Positions 1 through 4,865 of a DNA stretch of 5,320 nt are shown here, piece after piece. The DNA is from Xanthobacteraceae bacterium. Its GTDB lineage: Bacteria > Pseudomonadota > Alphaproteobacteria > Rhizobiales > Xanthobacteraceae. The notes beneath the pieces are model-generated. The model made no database searches. It was not told the origin of the DNA and saw nothing but the letters and a program-made list of their open reading frames with translations. A program made the position numbers and the translations under genes. The stretch spans positions 1 to 5,320 of the forward strand of contig JASHSE010000402.1 of assembly GCA_030036975.1 (NCBI GenBank). The letters run 5' to 3'. Position 1 is the first letter of the stretch. Every line of letters starts with the position of its first letter.

Positions 1-245
1 TGCCGGTCCAGTTGCTGCTCACCGACATCCGCATGCCGAGCGAGCTGGACGGTTTGGCGCTGGCGCACGTTGCGCGGGCGGCGCGCCCCGGCCTGAAGCT
101 GATCGTGGCATCCAGCCAGCCGGCCGGGCACGAGGTGGACGGCCTCGCCGATGCGTTCTTTGCCAAGCCGTTCGACCTCAGGGCGATGGTCGAGCGCGTG
201 AAGTCATTGCTTTCGGAGGCGTGCCATGAGCGAAAGCGACGATGA
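1..245 (+). CDS. Receiver (REC) domain protein, C-terminal part; start lies upstream of the window
   Basis: The frame is open from base 3 and stops with TGA at 243-245, so only about 80 C-terminal residues are seen. They cover the second half of a REC domain: the beta-3 phosphoacceptor motif LLLTDIRMP (Asp codon 24-26), the following loop and helix (SELDGLALA), a beta-4 strand ending LIVASS, and the beta-5 motif FFAKPF with the conserved Lys codon at 165-167. A helix and a short basic tail (HERKRR) follow. A TTG at 12 is internal to the domain and not a plausible start. It could be a stand-alone response regulator or the receiver end of a hybrid kinase; the window cannot decide. Its last 20 bases overlap the next gene, which suggests co-transcription and coupled translation. 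The position after beta-4 normally holding Thr/Ser appears to be Ala, although Ser follows at once. Confidence 0.88.
   Translation, partial: PVQLLLTDIRMPSELDGLALAHVARAARPGLKLIVASSQPAGHEVDGLADAFFAKPFDLRAMVERVKSLLSEACHERKRR
215..219 (+). promoter_or_regulatory. Ribosome binding site GGAGG for the second response regulator
   Basis: GGAGG lies 6 bases before the ATG at 226, inside the 3' end of the upstream receiver gene. It fixes the start of the second regulator despite the 20-base overlap. Confidence 0.75.
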
Positions 246-696
246 ACTGCTCAAATTCGCGGGCACCATCCTGGTGGTCGAGGACGAGGTTCTGATCCGG
301 CTGGTGATCGCCGAATACCTGCGCGACTGCGGCTATCGGGTGTTCGAGGCGGCCCATGCCGACGAGGCGCTCCTGGTGCTGCGCCAAGCCGAGCGTCCGG
401 TCGACGTGGTGTTCACCGACATCGCGATGCCGGGCAGCATGGACGGCTTTGCGCTGGCGCAGTGGGTGCGGGCGAATCGGCCGGACGTGGACGTGATCCT
501 CGCCGGCAGCGTCAATCGCGCCGTGCAGGCCGCGTCCGACCTCTGCGACCAGCAGGATCACGTGCCAAAGCCCTACGATCCGCAAACCGTGCACGACCGC
601 ATTCGCCGGCTGCTCGCCTCGCGCGGTTCGCTCAAGCGCGATCTGAAATCGGCGCTGCACGAGGCGCGCGGGAACGGCGGCTCGCCGCCGTCGTAA
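226..696 (+). CDS. Single-domain response regulator (receiver only), 156 aa
   Basis: This is a complete REC domain with no output domain. Visible landmarks are the acidic pair E19/D20 in ILVVEDEVLIR, the phosphoacceptor D65 in VVFTDIAMPG, beta-4 at VDVILAGS (88-95), and the conserved K115 in HVPKPYD. After about residue 130 only a basic, then Gly/Ser/Pro-rich tail remains (SLKRDLKSALHEARGNGG). The start is supported by GGAGG six bases upstream. The domain should accept phosphate from a histidine kinase and act by protein contact or as a phosphate shuttle or sink. The HisKA_2 kinase starting at 988 is a reasonable partner, but the pairing is inferred from proximity only. The usual Thr/Ser after beta-4 appears replaced by Ala93. 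It lacks the PFxFATG motif of the FATGUY class of alphaproteobacterial single-domain regulators. Confidence 0.93.
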   Translation: MSESDDELLKFAGTILVVEDEVLIRLVIAEYLRDCGYRVFEAAHADEALLVLRQAERPVDVVFTDIAMPGSMDGFALAQWVRANRPDVDVILAGSVNRAVQAASDLCDQQDHVPKPYDPQTVHDRIRRLLASRGSLKRDLKSALHEARGNGGSPPS

Positions 697-987
697 GGCG
701 CAGTCATCAGACGAGGAAGTTCGGTGTAGGAGGGCATTGCGCCGCTCACTCATCTGCAGGGAACCCTAGTCGCGTCAAAGCGAATCGCAGGCGGGTGTGC
801 GGAGCCAGCGGAAAGTTCACCGCATTGCGCCGAAGAATTCGGTTTGTCGTCGGCAATGGATGCGGCGGACGCAGCAGCACGCTGGCCTCCCAAGCCCTTG
901 ACCAGGGCGCAATTTGCCCCCATGTCCGCCACCTGTCTGCCGAGCTGGGGCGAGCGGGGCTCTATCCGCATTCACCAAGGAATACGA
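697..987. other. Intergenic spacer between response regulator and kinase
   Basis: This 291-base stretch contains no convincing gene. The kinase frame stays open back to a TTG at 844, but that segment (rich in Ala, Pro and Arg) looks like read-through of GC-rich non-coding DNA and has no good ribosome site. Two mutually exclusive short hairpins can be drawn: GCCCT/AGGGC (894-898 with 904-908) and GGGC/GCCC (905-908 with 916-919). A GGAAC at 760-764 has no matching CGTT -10 for an EcfG promoter. The gap suggests the kinase has its own promoter, but I cannot place one. Confidence 0.6.
977..981 (+). promoter_or_regulatory. Ribosome binding site AAGGA for the histidine kinase
   Basis: AAGGA sits 6 bases before the ATG at 988. 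It favours that start over the upstream in-frame TTG 844 and ATG 856, which lack comparable sites. Confidence 0.6.
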
Positions 988-2100
988 ATGGCGTCCGACG
1001 AAGGCTTTTCGGAAAAACCAAGCTCGAAATCGCAGCAAGTCAGCCAGCTGTTCGATTATGCCGAGTTGGCGGATGCAATCGAGACAGAGGACTTCAAGCG
1101 TCTACTCGACAATATTCCAATCGCGGTTCTCATCTCGAAAGATGTGCGCGGCGTTCATCGCATCATTTACGCCAATAGCGCTTTCGAGATGGTGGTGGGC
1201 CAAACGCTCGACGACGTAAGGCGCCACGTCGGCTCGATCCTCGACGCCTTGAAGCATGAAGACGATCCGGCGCTCACCCTGCGGATGGCGCTGCAAGAAG
1301 GCAAGCAATTCGTCGGCACCTTTCAACTGGACTGGCCGAAGCCGCTGATCGTCGAGGCTTACTCCAATCTGATTGAAAACGAGGACGGCAGCGAGAATTA
1401 CCGGATTTTTGCACTCATCGACGTGACGTCGCGCACGCGCGCCCAGCGGGAAGAATTTTCGCGGCGCCTGCGCGACAAAGAGGTCCTGCTGTTGGAGCTG
1501 CAACACCGGGTCAGGAACAACCTGCAACTGATCACCGCCATGATCCGCCTCGAAGCGCGCTACAAGCGCGATGGCGAGCCGGTGAATCTTGACAGGCTGG
1601 CAGGCCGTATCGAGTCGCTTCAGCTGCTCTACCGCGACCTCTCGCCGGAGAATTGGGGGAACGCCGTCGATCTCGGACATTATTTGAGCCAGATCGCATC
1701 GGCGGTCATGCATGCCTATGCGGTAGACGGTATCCGCCTCGATCTCAAAGTCGATCACGCCATGGCGTCGATCAATGTCGCCATGCCTGTCGGGCTGATC
1801 GTCAACGAGCTGCTGACCAATGCCTTCAAGTACGCATTCACGGCGCGCGAGACGGGTACCATTACGGTGCGCTGCCTGCATGAGGACGACATCAATTACC
1901 GCATCGTGGTCGCCGACGACGGAAACGGCCTGCCGGATGGGATCACCTGGCCGATGCCCGGCAAGCTCAGCGCGCTCGTCGTGCAGGCATTACGCGAAAA
2001 TGCAAAGGACATGAAAACGAGCGTCGAAACCCTGCCCGGCAGTGGTACGCAGGTCACCATTACCTTTCAGCACAAGCCTGCGGTGCCAAAGCTGCAATAA
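988..2100 (+). CDS. Soluble PAS / HisKA_2 / HATPase sensor histidine kinase, 370 aa
   Basis: Domains in order: a variable N-terminus (1-35), a PAS-type sensory domain (about 36-150; LLDNIPIAVLISKD, IIYANSAFEMVVG), a HisKA_2 dimerisation/phosphoacceptor segment with H173 in LLLELQHRVRNNLQLI, and a HATPase domain (about 260-365) with the N-box NELLTNAFKYAF (N273, N278) and the G1 box VADDGNGLPDG (D310, G312, G314), ending GSGTQVTITF. There is no transmembrane segment or signal peptide, so it should be cytoplasmic and sense an internal cue through PAS. No flavin-binding Cys motif (NCRFLQ) is seen, so it is not an obvious LOV sensor. HisKA_2 kinases in alphaproteobacteria often feed single-domain regulators or PhyR of the general stress response; the receivers just upstream are candidate partners by proximity. 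Oddity: where the family commonly has LGL.LV followed by a GG near the end of the ATP-binding fold, this protein reads KLSALVVQAL (326-335) then AKDMKTS, so that glycine-rich part is degenerate. Length is usual for the architecture. Confidence 0.93.
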   Translation: MASDEGFSEKPSSKSQQVSQLFDYAELADAIETEDFKRLLDNIPIAVLISKDVRGVHRIIYANSAFEMVVGQTLDDVRRHVGSILDALKHEDDPALTLRMALQEGKQFVGTFQLDWPKPLIVEAYSNLIENEDGSENYRIFALIDVTSRTRAQREEFSRRLRDKEVLLLELQHRVRNNLQLITAMIRLEARYKRDGEPVNLDRLAGRIESLQLLYRDLSPENWGNAVDLGHYLSQIASAVMHAYAVDGIRLDLKVDHAMASINVAMPVGLIVNELLTNAFKYAFTARETGTITVRCLHEDDINYRIVVADDGNGLPDGITWPMPGKLSALVVQALRENAKDMKTSVETLPGSGTQVTITFQHKPAVPKLQ

Positions 2101-2270
2101 CCCTAACGGTGCCTCGTGTCGTCCAGAAACCTTCCGCCTGCAGCACGCGCGGCGCGACGAAACTGCCGATAAGCGTCACGGTCCGGTGTCAGCGGCCGAC
2201 AGCATAAGAGTGCGGGCGAATGCTGCGCCATCGGCGCATCGGCGCCAATTGGTGGCTCGCCTGGCGTCGG

Positions 2271-2286
2271 TTAACAATGCGTTAAC
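2271..2286 (+). promoter_or_regulatory. CtrA-type binding box TTAA-N7-TTAAC
   Basis: The sequence TTAACAATGCGTTAAC matches exactly the CtrA consensus TTAA-N7-TTAAC known from Caulobacter and other alphaproteobacteria. The two GTTAAC hexamers are spaced 11 bases apart, one helical turn, so a dimer could bind one face. The box ends 91 bases before the ATG at 2378, a distance compatible with overlapping a -35 element. I infer cell-cycle control of the coiled-coil gene; whether CtrA activates or represses is not readable. Confidence 0.68.
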
Positions 2287-2291
2287 CTTTT

Positions 2292-2316
2292 CAAATCAAG
2301 GATTTGGTAACCTTGA
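2292..2316. promoter_or_regulatory. Two overlapping dyads just downstream of the CtrA-type box
   Basis: CAAATC (2292-2297) pairs with GATTTG (2301-2306) around a 3-base loop, and TCAAGG (2296-2301) pairs with CCTTGA (2311-2316) around 9 bases. The two arrangements share bases 2296-2306, so they exclude each other as hairpins. Position and symmetry suit a regulator operator or a leader structure; neither is proven. Confidence 0.4.
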
Positions 2317-2364
2317 GGTACGGAGCGATCCAGGCGTCGCCTCCACCGGGCGCATCGGTGCAAG

Positions 2365-2369
2365 AGGAG
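2365..2369 (+). promoter_or_regulatory. Ribosome binding site AGGAG for the coiled-coil gene
   Basis: AGGAG lies 8 bases before the ATG at 2378, the only strong site in this frame. It sets the start well inside a longer open frame. Confidence 0.75.
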
Positions 2370-2377
2370 ACAACCTC

Positions 2378-3856
2378 ATGTCCAGATTTGTCACCTTGCT
2401 CGGCCGCAAATCCGAGTCCCGCAACGTCGGGCAATCCGCCGCCGCGCAGCCGACAAGCGCGCCGCCGGCAAGCGCGCCGCCTGCCGCCGACGCCGCGCCG
2501 CACAAGATCGTCGAGCTCGATGAGGACCTGTTTGTTCCGATCGCGGCCAAGCTTGGCGAAGAGACCGAAGCGGTCCGCAATCTTCTGCTCGACGCCGAGC
2601 GCAAGATCGCCGAGCTTGACACCATCAAGCTGTCGATCGCCAAACTGCTCGATCCCGTCGCCAGCGCGTTGCGCGGTTACGAGGAGGCCAAAAGCGAAAA
2701 GCTGATCCTGCAGCGCGCGCTCAATCATGCGCAGCACGTCTGCACCAAGCTTCGCGACGATCTGGCCGCTGTTCAGAACAAGGCGACGGCGTTCAAGGCC
2801 GAATGCGCGCGGCTGCAGGACGTGGCCGCGGCGGCCACGCAAAAGGTGGCCGCGCTGGAACGGAACAACGCCAGGCAGCTTGCCGAGCTGGCCGAGCACC
2901 GCACGCGTACCGCCGAGTTGCAAAACCTGGCGCAGCGGCAAGCCGCCGACCTGCAGCTGGGACGCGCCGAAAACCTTCGTCTCGGCGAGCGCGCCGCCGC
3001 GGCCGATCAGCAAATAGTCCAGCTCGAAGCGGAGCTGCAGACGGTCCAGCAGCACGCCAAGCAGACCAAGCGGGAGCAGGTTGCCGTGCAGGCGTCGCTC
3101 GACAAGACCCTCAACGAGCTGGCGGCGACGGCGCGCCGGCTGAGCGACAGCGAGAAGGCGCACGCTGCGGCGCAGGCCCGGCTCAAGGCCATGGAGCGCA
3201 ATCTGGCGGAGGCGCAGGCCGAGCGTGCCCAGCTTTCCGCCACGCTCGACGAAGCGGTGCACCAGCATCGCGACAAGCTCAACGTGCTGGGCTCTCGGCT
3301 GGAGACCGTTCAAGCCCGTTCCGACCTCACCGAGAGTCTGCTCGACGAAGCGCGCCAGGCGCTGGCCGCGCGCGCCGACGAAATCCGCGCTCTCGAACGC
3401 CGCCTGATCGAGGCTTCGACCGCACACGACGCGACGGCCGAAAAGCTCGGCGCCGCGGCGGCCGCGCTCGCCGAGCGCGAGGCGCAAATCAAGGCCCTTG
3501 AGGATGAGCGCGCCGCACTGACGGAGCATGGCCGCAAGCTGATCCAGGTCGTCAACGAGCGCGAAGTCGCGCAAAAGCAGGCGCAGCAGCAGATCGGCGA
3601 GCAGAGCGACCTCGTTACCAGGCTGCAGGACGAGCTCAATGCCGCGCGCGGCTCTCACGAGGTCCGCATCGACGATCTGCAGGCGCAGCTGCAACGCGAG
3701 CAGCTCGACCGCTCGATCGCCGAAGGCGCGCTGGAGGGCGCGCGCAAAGAGCTGGCGCGCTTGCTGGCCGAAATCGGCGCGCTTCGCGGCTGCCCGATCG
3801 CGCCGAGCACCGCCGAGCCGTCCGTCCCACGGGACGTGCTGAAGCAGGCGGCGTAG
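2378..3856 (+). CDS. Large crescentin-like coiled-coil protein, 492 aa
   Basis: Nearly the whole protein is predicted coiled coil. Residues 1-16 (MSRFVTLLGRKSESRN) are short, basic and amphipathic; 19-42 form an Ala/Pro-rich linker; 43-110 hold a less repetitive helical segment (ELDEDLFVPIAAKLGEETE, then LLDPVASALRGYEEAKSEK); about 110-470 are heptad-like, rich in Ala, Glu, Gln, Arg and Leu, with almost no Pro or Gly; the end is a Pro-containing tail (APSTAEPSVPRDVLKQAA). There is no signal peptide, membrane span or enzymatic motif. A basic N-terminus plus linker plus long coiled coil is the layout of crescentin and related bacterial filament or scaffold proteins, and I recall similar unnamed proteins in Bradyrhizobium relatives. 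Expected role: cytoplasmic scaffold or intermediate-filament-like polymer. A CtrA-type box upstream suggests cell-cycle timing, and the convergent ATPase and bactofilin genes fit a cytoskeletal locus. Coiled coils resemble one another by composition, so homology to crescentin is not shown. Cys is rare: one near residue 125, one in ARLQ-flanking sequence near 148, one in LRGCPIAP. Confidence 0.85.
   Translation: MSRFVTLLGRKSESRNVGQSAAAQPTSAPPASAPPAADAAPHKIVELDEDLFVPIAAKLGEETEAVRNLLLDAERKIAELDTIKLSIAKLLDPVASALRGYEEAKSEKLILQRALNHAQHVCTKLRDDLAAVQNKATAFKAECARLQDVAAAATQKVAALERNNARQLAELAEHRTRTAELQNLAQRQAADLQLGRAENLRLGERAAAADQQIVQLEAELQTVQQHAKQTKREQVAVQASLDKTLNELAATARRLSDSEKAHAAAQARLKAMERNLAEAQAERAQLSATLDEAVHQHRDKLNVLGSRLETVQARSDLTESLLDEARQALAARADEIRALERRLIEASTAHDATAEKLGAAAAALAEREAQIKALEDERAALTEHGRKLIQVVNEREVAQKQAQQQIGEQSDLVTRLQDELNAARGSHEVRIDDLQAQLQREQLDRSIAEGALEGARKELARLLAEIGALRGCPIAPSTAEPSVPRDVLKQAA
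2454..2481 (+). repeat. In-frame 15-base tandem repeat coding SAPPA x2
   Basis: CAAGCGCGCCGCC occurs at 2454-2466 and 2469-2481, period 15 bases (5 codons). It encodes the repeated SAPPA of the linker in the coiled-coil protein and could vary in copy number between strains by slippage, changing linker length without a frameshift. Confidence 0.75.
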
Positions 3857-3868
3857 GCTGCGATGACT

Positions 3869-4011
3869 TCGTCATTCCGGGGCGCCGCGAAGCGGCGAAC
3901 CCGGAATCCATAAGCCCTGCGCCGGGGTTATGGATTCCGGGTTCCTCGCGGAGCTTGTCATCGGGCCGGCCACTTCGGGCCGGACCCGTTGGCTCGGCCC
4001 CGGAATGACGA
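3869..4011. repeat. Nested palindromic intergenic repeat (Bradyrhizobium-type), cloverleaf-like; probable bidirectional terminator
   Basis: A 15-base perfect outer inverted repeat (TCGTCATTCCGGGGC at 3869-3883; GCCCCGGAATGACGA at 3997-4011) encloses three hairpins: CGCCGC/GCGGCG with a GAA loop (3883-3897), a perfect 17-base stem GAACCCGGAATCCATAA with its complement (3897-3913 and 3928-3944), and CCGGCC/GGCCGG (3966-3971 and 3978-3983). The first hairpin shares one base with the outer stem and one with the second hairpin. The sequence matches from memory a palindromic element scattered in intergenic regions of Bradyrhizobium, Rhodopseudomonas and Xanthobacteraceae. It carries no ORF and so would depend on an outside transposase if mobile. 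It fills the gap between two convergent stop codons (3856 and 4026), where strong stems could end or stabilise both transcripts; no U-tract is evident, so this is inference. Confidence 0.85.
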
Positions 4012-4025
4012 GAAATCAGTTCGCG

Positions 4026-4790
4026 CTAGGCACTGGCCGGGACTTTCCCGACGGTGGCCGCGGCAGTGCGCTCGGTGACGAGATCCAATAAACCGATGCG
4101 GTCGTATTCCGCCCATACTCTTGCCAGCCAGTGACGGACGTAGCCGCGCAGCACGAACGAATAAGCCGCCGGCTCGCCGGCCTGGTTGTTGTTGGCAACG
4201 AAGCTCAGATATGGAACGCCGGCCAGGTCGACCTGTTCGGCAGCAAGCTCGGCGAGCTTGGGAACGACGATCTCAGCGGCGCCGTCGATGTGTTTGAAGT
4301 AGGACGAGGATGTCGCCTGGTTCCAGTCGAAGAAATGCCCATCGTTGATGAAATTCTTCACCACGAAATACCGGGCATCGCCAAGGCGTGACGTCGTCTC
4401 GGCGATCTCGCCGATCGACGCAATCGAAGCGCCGAGGACATGGAACACGGCGAGCGTAAGGTATCCGCTTTTTGCCAGTTCAAGGACGCCGATGTCGCGC
4501 AGCGCCTGCAGCGTCGGCGAAAACGAGCCGGCGCGCATGTCGATGACGGTGACGGCATCGGGCGAATTGATGGTGTCGAAAATCGTCATCTGGTGCGCCG
4601 CGTGGGCGACGTCGATCACGCGCGTATCGGTGGGATGGAACCGCTTGAGCGTTCCGTTCGGCCATTCGGTGTCGAAAGCCCGCGTCGCAACCTGATGGGC
4701 GGAGAAATAGTCGAGCAGCGTGCGCGTGACGGTGGTTTTTCCGACCCCACCCTTGTCGGCGCCAACGATAACGACGGCTCGCTTGGCCAT
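4026..4790 (-). CDS. ParA/TraL-like P-loop ATPase with deviant Walker A motif, 254 aa
   Basis: The N-terminus, RAVVIVGADKGGVGKTTVTR, carries the deviant Walker A motif KGGVGKTT (signature K13, K18, T19) of the ParA/MinD/MipZ superfamily, which dimerises on ATP. The A' region reads AFDTEWPNGTL (D40). The Walker B strand is AVTVIDMRAGSF (D84), where ParA and MinD usually have D-x-P-P/A-G; IDMRAGSF is closer to the VIDNGASSF-type motif of conjugation TraL-like ATPases. No N-terminal DNA-binding helix-turn-helix precedes the P-loop and no C-terminal amphipathic MinD helix is obvious. The ATG at 4790 is preceded by GGGAA 6 bases away; an in-frame TTG one codon upstream is too close to that site. 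The gene lies 75 bases downstream of a bactofilin gene on the same strand, likely one operon, so I infer a role in placing or remodelling a cytoskeletal or polar structure. No conjugation genes are seen, which argues against a true TraL. A substrate-specific name is not justified. Confidence 0.88.
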   Translation of the reverse strand: MAKRAVVIVGADKGGVGKTTVTRTLLDYFSAHQVATRAFDTEWPNGTLKRFHPTDTRVIDVAHAAHQMTIFDTINSPDAVTVIDMRAGSFSPTLQALRDIGVLELAKSGYLTLAVFHVLGASIASIGEIAETTSRLGDARYFVVKNFINDGHFFDWNQATSSSYFKHIDGAAEIVVPKLAELAAEQVDLAGVPYLSFVANNNQAGEPAAYSFVLRGYVRHWLARVWAEYDRIGLLDLVTERTAAATVGKVPASA

Positions 4791-4796
4791 CAAACA

Positions 4797-4801
4797 TTCC
4801 C
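4797..4801 (-). promoter_or_regulatory. Weak ribosome binding site GGGAA for the ATPase gene
   Basis: On the minus strand GGGAA stands 6 bases before the ATG whose first base is 4790. It supports this ATG over the adjacent TTG at 4793-4791. Confidence 0.5.
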
Positions 4802-4802
4802 G

Positions 4803-4815
4803 GAATCGGAGATTC
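4803..4815. repeat. GAATC-GGA-GATTC inverted repeat (two GANTC sites) before the ATPase start
   Basis: GAATC (4803-4807) and GATTC (4811-4815) form a perfect 5-base inverted repeat with a 3-base centre, placed 13-25 bases upstream of the ATG and next to the ribosome site. Both arms are GANTC, the target of the cell-cycle DNA methyltransferase CcrM in alphaproteobacteria. GANTC is a common pentamer, so a regulatory role is only a suggestion. Confidence 0.4.
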
Positions 4816-4865
4816 AGGGACCTTTACTGAACGTTGCACGCGGGCGGCAAAAACGCAGGCGCAAG

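Larger units (their letters stand above)
2101..2377. promoter_or_regulatory. Intergenic control region ahead of the coiled-coil gene
   Basis: These 277 bases hold no credible gene; the frame of the downstream gene is open upstream into the kinase gene (from 2042), but that stretch reads as non-coding. The region contains a tandem 8-base repeat CATCGGCG (2229-2236 and 2237-2244), a CCAATTGG palindrome (2246-2253), an AT-richer island from about 2269 to 2320 with a CtrA-type box and two dyads, and a good ribosome site near 2365. The compositional drop around 2270-2310 marks the likely promoter. I could not assign a clear -10 hexamer. Confidence 0.65.

Noticed and set aside
178..753. 191-codon minus-strand frame over the second response regulator
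   Set aside because: The plus-strand frame encodes an unambiguous REC domain with a good ribosome site; the reverse product has no family features.
760..784. Possible EcfG general-stress promoter (GGAAC at 760-764)
   Set aside because: With a 16-base spacer the -10 position reads CGAA rather than CGTT, and 17 bases is no better; a chance GGAAC is likely.
844..987. N-terminal extension of the kinase from TTG 844 or ATG 856
   Set aside because: No ribosome site, low-complexity product, and a better start at 988 with AAGGA upstream.
462..1178. 238-codon plus-strand frame spanning the regulator end, the spacer and the kinase start
   Set aside because: The product is Arg/Ser-rich without a domain, and it overlaps two confident genes in another frame.
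1102..1881. 259-codon minus-strand frame over the kinase
   Set aside because: The plus-strand kinase domains are clear, and the reverse frame is a codon-bias shadow.
2042..2377. Upstream extension of the coiled-coil frame into the kinase gene
   Set aside because: It would overlap the kinase end, cross the CtrA-type box, and give non-coiled, unrelated sequence; AGGAG plus ATG at 2378 is the natural start.
2291..3694. 467-codon open frame on the minus strand, opposite the coiled-coil gene
   Set aside because: It mirrors the coiled-coil frame; its Leu/Arg/Gly/Val-rich composition is what heptad codons give in reverse in GC-rich DNA, and it has no recognisable domain.
4026..4790. ATPase as part of a plasmid partition or conjugation module
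   Set aside because: No ParB, relaxase, parS-like repeats or transfer genes are visible, and the neighbour is a bactofilin.
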